Part shown: positions 36,023 to 47,071 of the stretch, piece by piece | Position numbering within the stretch: position 1 is the stretch's first letter | Layout of the letters: each line of letters begins with the position of its first letter | Assembly (NCBI RefSeq): GCF_003597395.2 | Contig: NC_133771.1 | Location: 137,331,980 to 137,395,979 of the forward strand | DNA from: Chelonoidis abingdonii | Lineage: Eukaryota; Chordata; Testudines; Testudinidae | Length of the DNA: 64,000 nt | Direction of reading: 5' to 3' | Notes under the pieces: model-generated | What the model saw: only the letters and a program-made list of their open reading frames with translations | Told to the model about the DNA's origin: nothing | Database searches by the model: none | Position numbers and translations under genes: made by a program

Positions 36023-37541
36023 TTAGAAGATTGATGTGGTAAATTTGCTCAGATTCCTGCGGCCTGGCTGCCGCACCTTATAGTTTACCTCTCCCATGGC
36101 TTCAATCACTTTGTAGGGTCCCTGCCACTGGGCCAACAGCTTGCTTTCGGCTGTGGGCACCAGGACCATTACTCGATCCCCTGGTTGGAACCGTCGAAGC
36201 TTTGCTTGGTGGTTATAATGGGTTTGTTGGGTCTCCTGTGCTTTTCCAAGTGTTCCCGTACAATGGGTGTAACTCGAGCTATCCGATCCCTCATCTGTAG
36301 TACATGCTCGACTATGTTCCTTCCGGGATTTGGGCTCCTCTTCCCAGGTTTCTCTGGCTATATCCAATATGCCCCGGGATGGCGCCCATATAGTAGTTCA
36401 AATGGAGAGAAACCTGTGGAGGCCTGTGGGACTTCCCGGATGGCAAACATGAGGTAAGGCAATAGGGTATCCCAGTCTTTCCCATCCCGGCTCACCACTT
36501 TCCTGATCATGGCCTTGAGGGTCCTATTGAACCTTTCCACAAGGCCATCTGTTTGTGGGTGGTATACAGAGGTCCGTAGGGCTTGTACATGGAGCAATGA
36601 ACAGAGATCTTTCATCAACTTGGACACGAAAGGTGTCCCTTGATCAGTCAGTATCTCTTGGGTAGCCCAACCCGGGAAAAGATCTGTAGTAGCTCCTTAG
36701 CTATTGTCTTGGAAGCTGTGTTGCATAGGGGAACAGCTTCTGGGTACCGGGTTGCATAGTCTAGTACAACCAGAACATGTTGGTGGCCCCGAGCTGTCTC
36801 TTCTCCAGGGGCCAATCAGATCCATGGCTATGCGTTCAAATGGTACCTCTATTATTGGAAGAGGTATCAAAGGGGCCGCAAGTGTGGGCGAGGGCTATGT
36901 AGCTGACACTCTGGACAAGAGGTGCAGTATCGCCTGACATCTTCATGTACTCCTGGCCAGAAGAACCTCCGCAGGATCCTGGCCTGGGTTTTCTCTACCC
37001 CTAGGTGTCCTCCAAACAGGTGACTGTGGGCGAGGCTCAATATGGCTTTTTGATGTTTTTGTGGCACCAGAAGTTGATGTATCTCCTGCTCCTGCATTTG
37101 CACCACACGGTACAGGAGATCTTTCTTCACTATAAAGTAGGGTCCTGGACCCTGGACCTTCCCCTCCACTGGTGTCCCATCTATCTCAGCCACCTCTTTC
37201 CTGACGTTATCATATCTAGGGTCCTCTGCCTGGTCCCTCCCGAAAGTCTCTCTCCCAGGACTAACCTGCCTGAGCTCCCAGGGGCCAGCTTCTGTTTCTT
37301 CCAACGGCTCATCACCATCATGGCTGGGGCCAGCCTCCGGCTCACCTTCCGTGTTGGTAGTTTCTCTGATGGCTGCTCGTGTCCATCTGCCTACTAGCGC
37401 GGTCTTCTGGCCCTGGGTCAGGATCCGGGTTCCCAAGGCCTTCGCGGCCTTCCTTTCCTTTTTTGTCTTCCGGGCCTTTTGGGGGGCTGAGAATAGATCC
37501 TGAGAAAACTCTGAAAACATTGGGGGTTGACATTCCCCCAA
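36023..37541 (-). pseudogene. Gypsy integrase (broken), located before RT
   Basis: Integrase inserts the cDNA. Its N-terminal zinc-binding part is clear: HSHLFGGHLG followed by CTSCPEC (about 36890-36960). The start of the catalytic core (MDLIGPW) lies near 36820 and is followed by a frameshift. The distal core, with HPQTDGLVERFNRTLK carrying the catalytic glutamate, lies near 36520-36570. The C-terminal part has PGDRVMVLVP and LLAQWQGPYKVIE (about 36090-36190). Upstream of the zinc domain lies a 100-residue acidic stretch. The domain is complete in order but split across at least three frames. Confidence 0.88.
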
Positions 37542-37559
37542 CGATGAGTCGCTGCCAAC

Positions 37560-38011
37560 AGGTCCCCATCTCCCTCCAGCCTCTCTGGGGGGAGTAAATT
37601 ATCAAACCCTGGATAGTCCCTCCCAATGACTACAGGATATGGGAGTTTAGGAACTACGCCCACTGTCACCTCAATGGGGTTCCCCTGAACCTCTATCTCC
37701 ACTGGGATGGTGGGGTAATGACTCACGGCCCATGCACGCATGTCACTGCTACGCGTTTGGCTTGTAGCAGCTGGCTACTTTTTACCAGCTTACCTCGATA
37801 TAAGGGTGATAGCACTCCCCGAGTCCACAAGCGCTGTAGTCTCTACTCCATTTATCTTCACGGGCCTGGTGTAGTTATGCGGGGCTAATGCGACGCCCGC
37901 AAGGTGGATAAGGGAGCATGGGACTTGCCAATCCCCAAGTTGCATTGCATAGGCTCCTCGGTGCTGGGACACTGTGCTGCTATGTGTCCCCACTCCCCAC
38001 ATGCATAACAT
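37560..38011 (-). pseudogene. Gypsy aspartic protease (broken)
   Basis: The active-site block reads TTALVDSGSAITLI (about 37795-37840), DSG in place of the more common DTG but compatible with aspartic protease activity. The flap and C-terminal region follow in another frame: PYPVVIGRDYPGFDNLL (about 37590-37640). It lies right after the Gag zinc knuckle and would cleave the Gag-Pol polyprotein. Confidence 0.85.
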
Positions 38012-39021
38012 CTATAATTGTTTCTAATCATTCCCCTATCATGTGGGTTAGGGGGTTTTAGTCTCAGGGTTTCCCCCACTCAGGCCAATCCCTTCCTTCT
38101 GGGTCTCCACTGGTTTTCAGCCCCCCTCTTCCTCCACCTAGGACTCCCAGGGGTTTGGCTGGCCCACCTTCCAGGGCTGGGGTTGGTGTTTGCTACGAAG
38201 GGGGCTTTCCTTGGGTAGTCGGGTCAATTCCCTGGCTGTCATGCATCTTTCTACCAGCGTGATCATCTCATCATAGGTGGACGGATCGTCTGACCTACCC
38301 ATTTGCGGAGATCTGGTGGCAGTGCCCTCATGTACGGGTCGATGACCAGAACCTCTAGTATCTCTTCCGGACTCCAGGGACTCTGTTTGCAACCACTTTC
38401 GTGCAAGATGTATGAGGTCATACAGTTGGGACCGCGGGGTTTTGTCTTCCTGGTACCTACTCCACTCGTGATACCGCTGGGCCCGCACTGCAGTTGTTAC
38501 CCCAGATCTGGCCAGATCTCTGCTTTCAGCTGGGGGTAGTCTGCTGCAGCCTCTTCAGGCAGATCATGGTAGGCCTTCTGGGCCTCCCCACACAGGAATG
38601 GGGCAAGGATGCCAGACCACTGATCTCTAGGCCAGGCCCTCCCGTAGGGCTGTCCTCTCAAAGGCCAGAAGGTATGCCTCTACATCATCCTCCTGCGTCA
38701 TTTTCTGCAGCCAGTGGCTGGCCCGTATGAGCCGCGTCCCATCATGGCCACACGGTTCAGCTCTGTAAGGGTCTTTACCTGGTTTACCAGTTCCCGCAAC
38801 ATAGCTCGTCTTGAGAAGCCTGGTCCATCAGCAGGCGATTAGTTCTCTTGCTGCAGCCGCACTGCCTCCTGTTGGGCAGGCTGCCTGGACACGGGTAGCC
38901 TCCTGCTGGCTGCTGTGGCTTGTATCAGTGCCCGCACTACGTCATCCATTGTGGTGAAAAAAAATAAACCCTCTCTTTTTTTTTTTAAATCACCTCCTTT
39001 TTTTTTTTCCACGCTGTGCAC
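37885..39021 (-). pseudogene. Gypsy Gag with SCAN-like segment and CCHC knuckle (broken)
   Basis: Gag forms the particle that packages element RNA. A start region (DDVVRALIQATAASRRLP, near 38900-38950) follows a purine-rich leader. The middle reads [18 protein letters not shown] (about 38375-38430), then, after a frameshift, [18 protein letters not shown] (about 38230-38285). This spacing resembles the L-xLC-RWL ... E-xV-LLE-L pattern of the SCAN domain, which is held to have arisen from Gmr1-like Gag capsid. The C-terminal CCHC knuckle, CYACGEWGHIAAQC, is intact near 37970-38010. The frameshift in the capsid means no full Gag can be made. Confidence 0.82.
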
Positions 39022-39030
39022 ACCAAAGAT

Positions 39031-39046
39031 CCCACCTCTGACACCA
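39031..39046 (-). other. Primer-binding site, tRNA-Leu-like
   Basis: On the element strand TGGTGTCAGAGGTGGG begins two bases after the 5' LTR. Its complement ends CTCTGACACCA, close to the 3' end of vertebrate tRNA-Leu (CTTCTGACA plus CCA). The tRNA assignment is from memory of that acceptor stem. Confidence 0.6.
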
Positions 39047-39048
39047 GT

Positions 39049-39730
39049 TGTGACACAAAGTTCCTCCTCTACCTTGGCTGGGTCCTGCGCTTATTGGCGG
39101 ATTTGTTCACCTCAGTGATCTTCCCCTCTTGTGGAACCCACAGTCTGGGTCAGCTCCTCCTGTGTCTGATCAGGAGGAGTTGGAGGTTTGGGGAGAACCG
39201 GGCCCGCCCTCTATGGCTCTGGGGTTCCAGCCCAGGGCCCTGTGGATCGCAGCTGTCTATAGTGCCTCCTGTAACAGCTGCATGACAGCTACAACTCCCT
39301 GGGCTACTTCCCCATGGCCTCCTCCAAACACCTTCTTTATCCTCACCACAGGACCTTCCTCCTGGTGTCTGATAATGCTTGTCCTCCTCAATCCTCCAGC
39401 AGTACACTCTCTCACTCTCAGCTCCTTGCCTTCTTGCTCCCAGCTCCTCACACACGCTCCTTCTCCTCTGGCTCCTCCCTGCCTGACTGGAGTGAGCTCC
39501 TTTTTAAACCCAGGTGCCCTGGATTAGCCTGCCTTGATTGGCTGCAGGTGTTCTAATTAAAGTAGCTATCTCTACTGCCTTCTAGAAAGATCTTAATTGG
39601 CTCCAGGTGTCTTGATTAACCTGGAGCAACTGCCATTTGGTTACCAGGGTACTAGGGATTTGTTTAGCCTGGGGCTAACATACCTATTTCTCAGTACCTT
39701 ACTCTAGCTATCTGGCCTTGCCCCATCACA
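39049..39730 (-). repeat. Upstream (5') LTR of the Gypsy element
   Basis: This 682-bp LTR is paired with 33931-34606. On the element strand it runs TGTGATGGGGC to GTCACA. It is followed, reading down the element, by a two-base spacer and the primer-binding site. Confidence 0.92.
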
Positions 39731-41624
39731 GTTGATATACAGAGCCTGGAGTGACACAGGACATCTGAATGGAAAAAGAGGAAGGAAATTAGAATTTTCT
39801 AAGGCAGCATTTCCCAAACTTTTTAAAGTTGAGGGGTCCCATTTCAGAAAAAGGAAACCAATCATGCCCCTCCAACCCCTACAGGTATTTGTTAAACTCT
39901 TACCTAAAGGATGCAGACCTACCGAGTAGAATGTACAGATTCTTATAACATGATGCTTCCTCTTCCTTCTTGTGTGCTTCACTGAGCAGTGGAATAGTTT
40001 AAAATGTTTACATTGGCGTTTTAGCCAGTGAAATGAATGGCAGAATTCACACTTCTGCACTACTGTTTCAGGCTCTTTGGAGACTCAGGCAGACATTGCT
40101 GCATAAGTACACTTGGGTCATGTTTTCACGTTTGTTTGTTTTTTAAACAAAGTAACAGCTAGACACTGACTTTTTATAACAAGAAATAAAAGCTGGGACC
40201 TTGGAGAACAGTTGGGAGGTCTGTCTGTGCACCCTTTTCCCCAAGAGGGGCACACCTTTTGCCTGGGGAAAAGCTGCTCTAAGATCTGACATGGGCTTGA
40301 AGGACTCCTCTGCCTACCCACAAAAGCTAAAAGATAAGAAATACCAGGTATATCAAAAGATGGACCTTTTCTCCTGTAACTGCTGAATCAGAAAACAAAA
40401 GGGAAGGCGAGGTCTAATTAGGAGCCCACTTCAACTAATATACAGATCATAGCTACAATAAGAGGGTGTGGTGGAAGATCTCCTTTTGCATGTGACTTTA
40501 GGAGATGATCTGGAGCAAAATGAGATGACCTATGTTGTCAACAGAGTAAAACTTGTCTGAAGTAGAACAACACAGAATAGTTCTTCATTGACCAGTGTAT
40601 TTCTTCATGACAGAGTTAACACAGGTTTTTACTTGGATGTGGCCCTCAACCTCCCTCCCATCCACACACACAATTGTCTCGCCTGGGCTAGCTGGATTGT
40701 CTGAGGTGATAGCTTAAAATCAGAGGAGGCTTTCATTTGGACTGATGACCCACCCATTCTGCACTGTGGATGTAGGCTAAACCACTTGAGGGCTGATAGT
40801 CCTCCAGTGCTTTCCCACAATTACCCCATGAACCCAGATGGACAGACAACTTCTCTGACAATTCACTGGGAAGGAATCACAGCATAGCTCAGTTTACTGC
40901 AGTGCCAAGAACCATGGCATATGCCCCAGCAGTCCTAGCAACACCCATGGGAAAGTGCACACCACTGAGGACAGAGTAATTCAGGTAAGGCTTTGCGGTG
41001 TGGCCACACATAGCTGAGCTAGACAAACCCAGATGCTCAGACCTAGGTGCCAATCATCTGAATTAATGCTGCAGTTAAGATGTCTTAAGGCTCCTGTGTA
41101 TTTCGTATACCATGAAGCACAGATGAAGGCAACTTTAGAAAGGAGTTGGGTTCAAGGGACTCTGGAAACCAATCCTGTCTTTCAGCTATTGTGCTAGTTA
41201 GGTGACTGATATTAGGGCTAAAACTGGCCATGCAACAGTACTCTAGGAAAACACTCTGACCTCAGACTTGACTTAACGCATCTGAAAATGGGGACGTCCC
41301 AATGTAACACACAACCTTATTGTATCATTTTGCTTAAATATAGTGGCACACATTTTCAAATACAATCATTTAATCTACACAATATTTTTTAACTTTTGCC
41401 TCCAATTATGATTTTTTTCAAACCAGCCTTGGAAATCTCATAGTTTTTTGGCAGCATGAGTCTGATCTATAATCTAATATACTAATAGCCCTTAATTAAA
41501 GCAATGTACTGTAGTCTGATCCAGACAAAGTACTCAATATATTGATATTATGGAACTAGAGCCTGCTTTTTGTTTACATGTCACTTTAAAACAGCACTTC
41601 TTCATGTTCTGTACTGTGGTAATT

Positions 41625-41788
41625 TATTTTACCTAATATCAGAGGGGTAGCCGTGTTAGTCTGGATCTGTAAAAGCAGCAGAGAATCCTGTGGCACCTTA
41701 TAGACTAACAGGCGTTTTTAGTTTGTAACTAAAGACTAACGTCTGTTAGTCTATAAGGTGCCACAGGATTCTCTGCTATTTTACCTAA
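41625..41788. mobile_element. Fold-back Penelope-end insertion (copy F3)
   Basis: The 140-bp insert (41637-41776) is bounded by a perfect 12-bp duplication, TATTTTACCTAA. It opens with AGAGGGGTAGCCGTGTTAGT as in copy F2. The arm GCAGAGAATCCTGTGGCACC (41680-41699) is answered by GGTGCCACAGGATTCTCTGC (41757-41776). The junction near 41722-41738 has lost the hammerhead-like block. Confidence 0.8.
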
Positions 41789-43006
41789 GCGTACAGTCCG
41801 CAGTGATAGCTTGATTTGGAAAACCTCATTCATATGGTTTTATCCATCAAAGCAAATCTGCACTTAAGAGCTTTCAAATCCTAGTTAAAAGCTAAATCAA
41901 GTGCTCGTACTTTATAGTACCGAGCAAACCATCACTGCACCAACCTCCCCCGCTCCCCGTGCACACGTGCAACATTGACACATTTGAAATGATGGCTATA
42001 TGAACATCTAATTTTCTTATGACTGGTTAACTTCACTAGAAAAAAAATTGGCATTCAAAGATGGAACTTTCAATAGGTAATCATCATTTTTAGATATACT
42101 TTCAGAGCAATGACTGTCAATGATTTACTAACTCTTTCTTTTTCTAGCATTAGAGATACTAAAGTTTACTCAGAATGCTGCAATCTTTTCTTGTATGCTT
42201 CTCACAAAACTATTCTATAATAGGCTTCCAGTTGTGTAAATTGCTCAGGTTATCCCTCTCCCTAAAAAAAACATACAAGAGCTTGCTGGTGTACGGAATA
42301 ACAATTTACCAGCTCAATGAGACAAGGACATTTACAGTCAATAGAGAGAGATGCCACCTTCTCCCCACCTGCCTCTGAATTTAAAAACAATGGGCCAAAT
42401 TCATCACTCATATAAATTCACTGTTACACCAGGGATGACTATGCCAATACTCTAAAGATCCACAGAACCAATACAGTTGAGAATCAAAATACTTCACATT
42501 GAACAGCACACCCCAGCGAAGAAGAGCACACATGCTGCATAAGAGAAGCCGTGTCTGCCTTGTAACCTAGGCAGTGAAGCTGTTTGGTCACCCCAGCTTG
42601 TCTCAGTTGCTCCCCGTCCCAACCCACCCACCTCACTGTAGCTTCCCCCCCACCCCGTGTATTTTTCCTCAAGGAAGACATTTCTGGTTTAGCTTATTAT
42701 TAATGAACGCTTGGGTTTCTGTATAGGCCTCAGAATCCTTTGCCATCATTTAAGCCATGATTTAAGGAAGCATCACAGCAGCTGGCATTGTGGATTCTGA
42801 GGCTCATATAAGAGCCAGGACACTAGCTGCATGTGTAAAATTAACGTCACCTGTTTAGGGGATGCAGCAAGAGAAGAATAGTTCAGGCTGACCGGTCAGT
42901 GAATGACCATGGTTGTCTCAATACTGTGGTTATGAAAATTCAGATCTGGTACTTAATCACCCATTTATATATACTTCGCTTTCCCCGAGCCTGGCCATGT
43001 CACCCA

Positions 43007-43216
43007 CAGGGGCAGCTCCAGGCACCAGCACACCAAGCGTGTGCTTGGGGCGGCAAGCCGTGGGGGGCGCTCTGCTGGTTGCCGCGAGGGCGGCAGGCAG
43101 GCTGCCTTCGGTGGCTTGCCTGCAGAGGGTCCGCTGGTCCCGCAGCTTCGGCGGACCTCCCGCAGGCTGCCGCCAAATTTGTGGGACCGGGAACCTCCCG
43201 CAGGCAAGCCGCCAAA
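43007..43216. mobile_element. GC-rich hAT MITE, deletion derivative
   Basis: It begins CAGGGGCAGCTCCAGGCACC and is flanked by a perfect 8-bp duplication GTCACCCA (42999-43006 and 43217-43224). The right terminus (a GGAGCCGCCCCTG-type end) is missing, yet the duplication is intact. The body shares GGGCGGCA and CTGCCTTCGG-type blocks with 53891-54191. Confidence 0.7.
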
Positions 43217-43554
43217 GTCACCCAGTGTAGATGCAGGTGCAAATTAAAATAGCACAATTGCCTTTTTTGTGTGTCACTGTTACAATTTAATTTTAGAACT
43301 TTTTTTTTCCAAAATGATAATTTGCCAATCTGTCATTCACCTAATCAGGAATGACATTGCAAGGAAATATGTTTAGCGAATATTCTAAACCTGGTTAATT
43401 GCAAAATTTGATCCATCCTGTAACTGGAAGTAGCACTGCACATTTTAAAATGGACTGTGATTGAAATAAAAATTGTGGGAAACAACTAGTTTTTTAAGCT
43501 TATATTTTCTTGCTTTCCTTTGTAATGCAATAGCAGAATACTGTTAATCTAAAC

Positions 43555-43980
43555 CAGGGGTGGCCAACCTGTGGCTGTGAAGCCACATGCGGTTCTTCAG
43601 AAGTTAATATGCGGCTCCTTGTATAGGCACCGACTCAGGGGCTGGAGCCACAGGCAGCAACTTTCCAAATGTGCTGTGGGGTGCTCACTGCTCAACCCCT
43701 GGATCTGCCCCAACTCCACCCCTGCCTGCCCCTCCCCTGAGCCTGCCATGCCCTCACTCCTGCCCCCTCCCCTCAGTGCCTCCTGCATGCCACAAAACAG
43801 CTGATTAGGAGGTGCAAAGAGGGAAGAGGAGGAGGTGCTGAGCAGCAGCCGGTGGGCGGTAAGTCCTGGGAGTTGGGGGTTGGGGAGCTAATGGAGGGCT
43901 GCTGATGTATTACTGTGGCTCTTTGGCAATGTACATTGGTAAATTCTGGCTCCCTCTCAGGCTCAGGTTGGCCACTCCTG
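43555..43980. mobile_element. hAT-like MITE, 426 bp
   Basis: The termini CAGGGGTGGCCAACCTG and CAGGTTGGCCACTCCTG are near-perfect inverted repeats. The 8-bp flanks do not match clearly. There is no transposase. Confidence 0.7.
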
Positions 43981-44762
43981 GTTAGTAAGATCAATACATG
44001 TTCAGTGTTCTTAAGATGAAAAACATTAAATAATGGTACAAATGTCAAGCTCGCCCAAAATTCTGAATTATTCAAAAAGTCTCTCAACACTTTAGCCAGA
44101 TTTTTTAGTCTTTTCAAAAATTTTTTAGCAAATTTAGTGCTTGAAAGAGATGTCAACATTTATAGCCTTCAGGTAAAATGTTGAAAAATACCAGTGACTT
44201 AGAAGCCCAAGTGATGTTTTCAACAGCAACTTATGCACTTAGAAAGTCTCACTGAAAGTCATTGGACCTAAATGTCTAAGTGACTTTTGAAAAATAGAAC
44301 TTTGATTTCTAAAGTATTTTGGTGGTTTTGAAAATTGTACCCCTAGAGACTGTAGTCTATTTAACGATAGAACATGCACAGCATAGGCAGTGCAAGATTC
44401 CCCTTCACTGAAGGGCTGGGAGTGAGAGGGCAGTTCTGTCTCAGTGACTATTTAATTCCCTGCTGAGTGTGACAATTATCTTGACTTATTTTGCTGCTTG
44501 GAGATAGATTGAGACCACCAGCTCATTTCATTTCACATAGGTCACCAAATCATCATACAAAAACAGCCTTCAGTCAGTACAAACTGGACCATGGTTTGAA
44601 CAAGTGCCCTAGCAATGCAAGGCACTGTATCCTATTACCAGTTCCCGGAGCCATCCAGACTTACTGTTTTAAAATATTTATTTTATCTTAATTTGCCATG
44701 AATTTGAACTGTACTAATGGAATCAATAGCAATCACCTTCTCATTTCCTTTTCAACTCCTAG

Positions 44763-44880
44763 GACTTCCACTTATTTTCTGCAGAACTGGGAGAAAAATG
44801 TGAAGCAATAAGTGAGAAACTGGTGCAATTAGAAGATCAACTCCAAACATCAGTCTGCAGCTTGGATGACAGTTTTATTC
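44763..44880 (+). CDS. DISC1: DISC1 coding exon, penultimate
   Basis: This 118-bp exon encodes 39 codons plus one base: it begins DFHLFSAELGEKCEAISEKL, continues VQLEDQLQTSVCSLDDSFI, and its last base C starts a split glutamine codon. ELGEKCE followed by L-LEDQL-T is a strongly conserved DISC1 coiled-coil block; in mammals the same stretch lies just before the C-terminal helix and belongs to the partner-binding region. The acceptor is CAACTCCTAG at 44762. There is no GT at the donor. The next bases are ATATCCTTTT, a textbook U12 AT-AC donor, and splicing from 44880 to 59977 restores the frame and the conserved IQSL sequence. Confidence 0.93.
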
Positions 44881-45414
44881 ATATCCTTTTGCTACATAGA
44901 TTAACTATTTATCTCCCAGCTTCATGTAAAGCACTAGTTTATTTTAGCATGATCTGGATATGTTAAGTAAGGTGGAAATGAGTGAATTTAGCTAATGTGG
45001 ACATTTGTGGTCTACTAAAACATTCCCATAGTGCTCATTCATTATGGGTTTGATCCAGTTCGTGATGAAGTCAATGACAAGACTTCCGTGGACTTAAATA
45101 GGAGTGAGATAAGTCCTATAAATTTGATCTTAGACTAAATGTTTAAGTAGTCATCTGCTTAACTCTGTCAGTCTAATCTCTGAGTTTTATAATGTACACA
45201 TCACTGCAGGTGTCTAGTGCACAAAGTAGAACACTTGTAACAGCCAACACAAATCTGCACTTTCAAACATGATCTATTTAGTCAAATTAAATGCGAGTTC
45301 ATGTGCAGTCAGAATTGATTATAGATGTCTAATCTGGCTATTGTTCCTTTTTAAATATTCACTAGTTGCATCATGTGGCATCTACCATGTGATTTAACCT
45401 GCATACAGTGTAAA

Positions 45415-46064
45415 CAGGGCCGGTGCAACCATTTAGGTGACCTAGGCAGTCACCTAGGGTGCTGGAATTTGGGAGGTGCCATTTTCTTTGGCAGCGACCA
45501 TGGCGGCCGGATCTTCGGCCACCCCGGTAGCCGCCGGCATTTAGGCGGAGGGAGCTGGGGCAGGGGAGCACGGGGAGGGCTGCCAGAAGCAAGTAAGGGG
45601 GGGCGAAACGCAGGTGAACTCCCCTTCTCAGCTTACCCCTGCCCCGCCTCGTCCCCGAGCATGCCATGACTGCTTCACTTCTCCTACCTCCCAGGCTTGT
45701 GGCGCCTAAGCTGATTGGCGCCGCAAGCCCAGAAGGTGGGAGAAGTGAAGCAGCCACGTGCTCGGGGAGGAGGCGGGGCAGGGGTGAGCTGCTTCACTTC
45801 TCCCACCTCCCAGACTTGCGGCGCCAATCAGCTTAGGCGCTGCAAGTCTGGGAGGTGGGAGAAGTGAAGCAGTCACAATGTGCTCGGGGTGCTAATGCGC
45901 GGAGCAGGGGTGCCTCAGGGCGGAGAGTGGGGGATGGGGAGCTGCTCCAAGGGGGGGTGCCTCAGGGCGGAGGGGGGTAGCTGCCGCAGGGAGGGCGGGG
46001 AGGCACCTCAGGGTGCAAGGTGGAAGTTTCGCCTAGGGCGCGAAACATCCTTGCACCGGCCCTG
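45415..46064. mobile_element. hAT MITE, 650 bp, with twin mirrored palindromes
   Basis: The ends CAGGGCCGGTGCAA and TTGCACCGGCCCTG are perfect 14-bp inverted repeats. They are flanked by a perfect 8-bp duplication AGTGTAAA (45407-45414 and 46065-46072), the hAT signature. Inside are two long palindromes, 45670-45753 and 45789-45872, with the same arms. There is no transposase. Confidence 0.88.
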
Positions 46065-47071
46065 AGTGTAAATAGCCATAAAAGAGAATTGGGTATCTGA
46101 TTCTCTTCCAGCTGAAAGCCCTTGGATAAAATACTGAAAGAACTAAAAGGCTGCTTACACCATCCAGCATCTGGGTAAAAGTTGCTTAACCTTTACAGAG
46201 CCATCTGCCATACCTACATATGTAGAAATTTCCCAACTTTAAAAGTAAAGACTCTCTTTTCACCTGTGTTGTCTATTCCTCTTATTGTGTTTATAGAAAT
46301 AAATTACCTCCACCAAAGGTAGTGATTCTGCTGAGAATGGAGATTAGCCTTCAGAAAGTCTAAATGTAAAAAACATAAGAAGAGATTGGTTGGGCTGGGG
46401 TCTTGGGTTAGTATTTATTCTTTGTAACCACTGAAGAGCTTACAATCTAAGCTATACAAGCCAAAGACATGATTAGCCATGGAACACTAGCTCAAGTAAG
46501 AGAAGATGGGAGGAGGATTTGGGGGGAGGAGAAAGTAGCAAGCTTTGCTGGAGCAACGAGCAGAAAGAGGGCTTGCTAGAGGTCAGGGACTTTGTGATTG
46601 TTCTTGGCACAGGAGCAATGTGATAGAAATGAATAGCCATGAGTGCGAGAAGAACAATGAAAGGAGCAGTAAGGAAAGAGGTTCAGAAGTAGCATACAAA
46701 ATGAGAGGCAATATACAGATGGGGCCAAGATTATGTAACACCTTGAAGACTAGGATATGAAACTTAAGTACAGATTGAATCCTTTCATTGGCTTTCTCAG
46801 AGGCCAGCAATTTTGTTGGAGTAACAGGAGAAAAGAATGATTTTGGAAACACTATATGGATTTGATTGGAGAGAAAAGATGGGAGAGGTGGGAAGGTCTA
46901 GAGAAGAAGTTTAAAAGAAGATAATGGTGGACAAGAACTGGACACAGGTTTTCAGGGAATGGGAAGGAATGATGGCTATATTACAGAGGAAAAAAGGGCA
47001 TGCTTAGTAGAGACAAGTATATGGGGAGAAGTGTAAATATACCACCGTGATTGTAAATCTGGGAGACAAAG

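Larger units (their letters stand above)
33931..39730 (-). mobile_element. Gypsy (Gmr1-like) LTR retrotransposon, minus strand, about 5.8 kb
   Basis: Two direct LTRs (33931-34606 and 39049-39730) bound a coding interior on the minus strand. A GTTG target duplication lies outside each LTR (33927-33930 and 39731-39734). The LTRs start TGTGATGGGGC and end in GTCACA on the element strand. They differ at roughly twenty positions by eye, so the insertion is fairly recent. Read along the element, the domains are Gag with a SCAN-like segment, CCHC knuckle, protease, integrase, reverse transcriptase and RNase H. Integrase before RT is the Copia-like order known from the Gmr1 group of deuterostome Gypsy elements. 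Several frameshifts disable it. Confidence 0.92.
14912..44762 (+). other. DISC1: DISC1 intron, about 29.9 kb, U2-type
   Basis: The intron starts GTATCTAGAG and ends CTTTTCAACTCCTAG. It separates the 14656 exon (ending in phase 0) from the 44763 exon (starting in phase 0). It is loaded with mobile elements, listed separately. I see nothing interpretable in 15620-16430, 19700-22220, 22415-27220, 27740-31220, 31500-32150, 32330-32700, 33310-33930, 39740-41620 and 41790-43000. The part at 24890-26760 is less AT-rich and has several open frames on both strands but no domain I can recognise. Confidence 0.85.

Noticed and set aside
45371..46065. Long GC-rich open frames on both strands
   Set aside because: They lie within a MITE with clean inverted repeats and an 8-bp target duplication; GC-rich DNA has few stops, so the frames are incidental.
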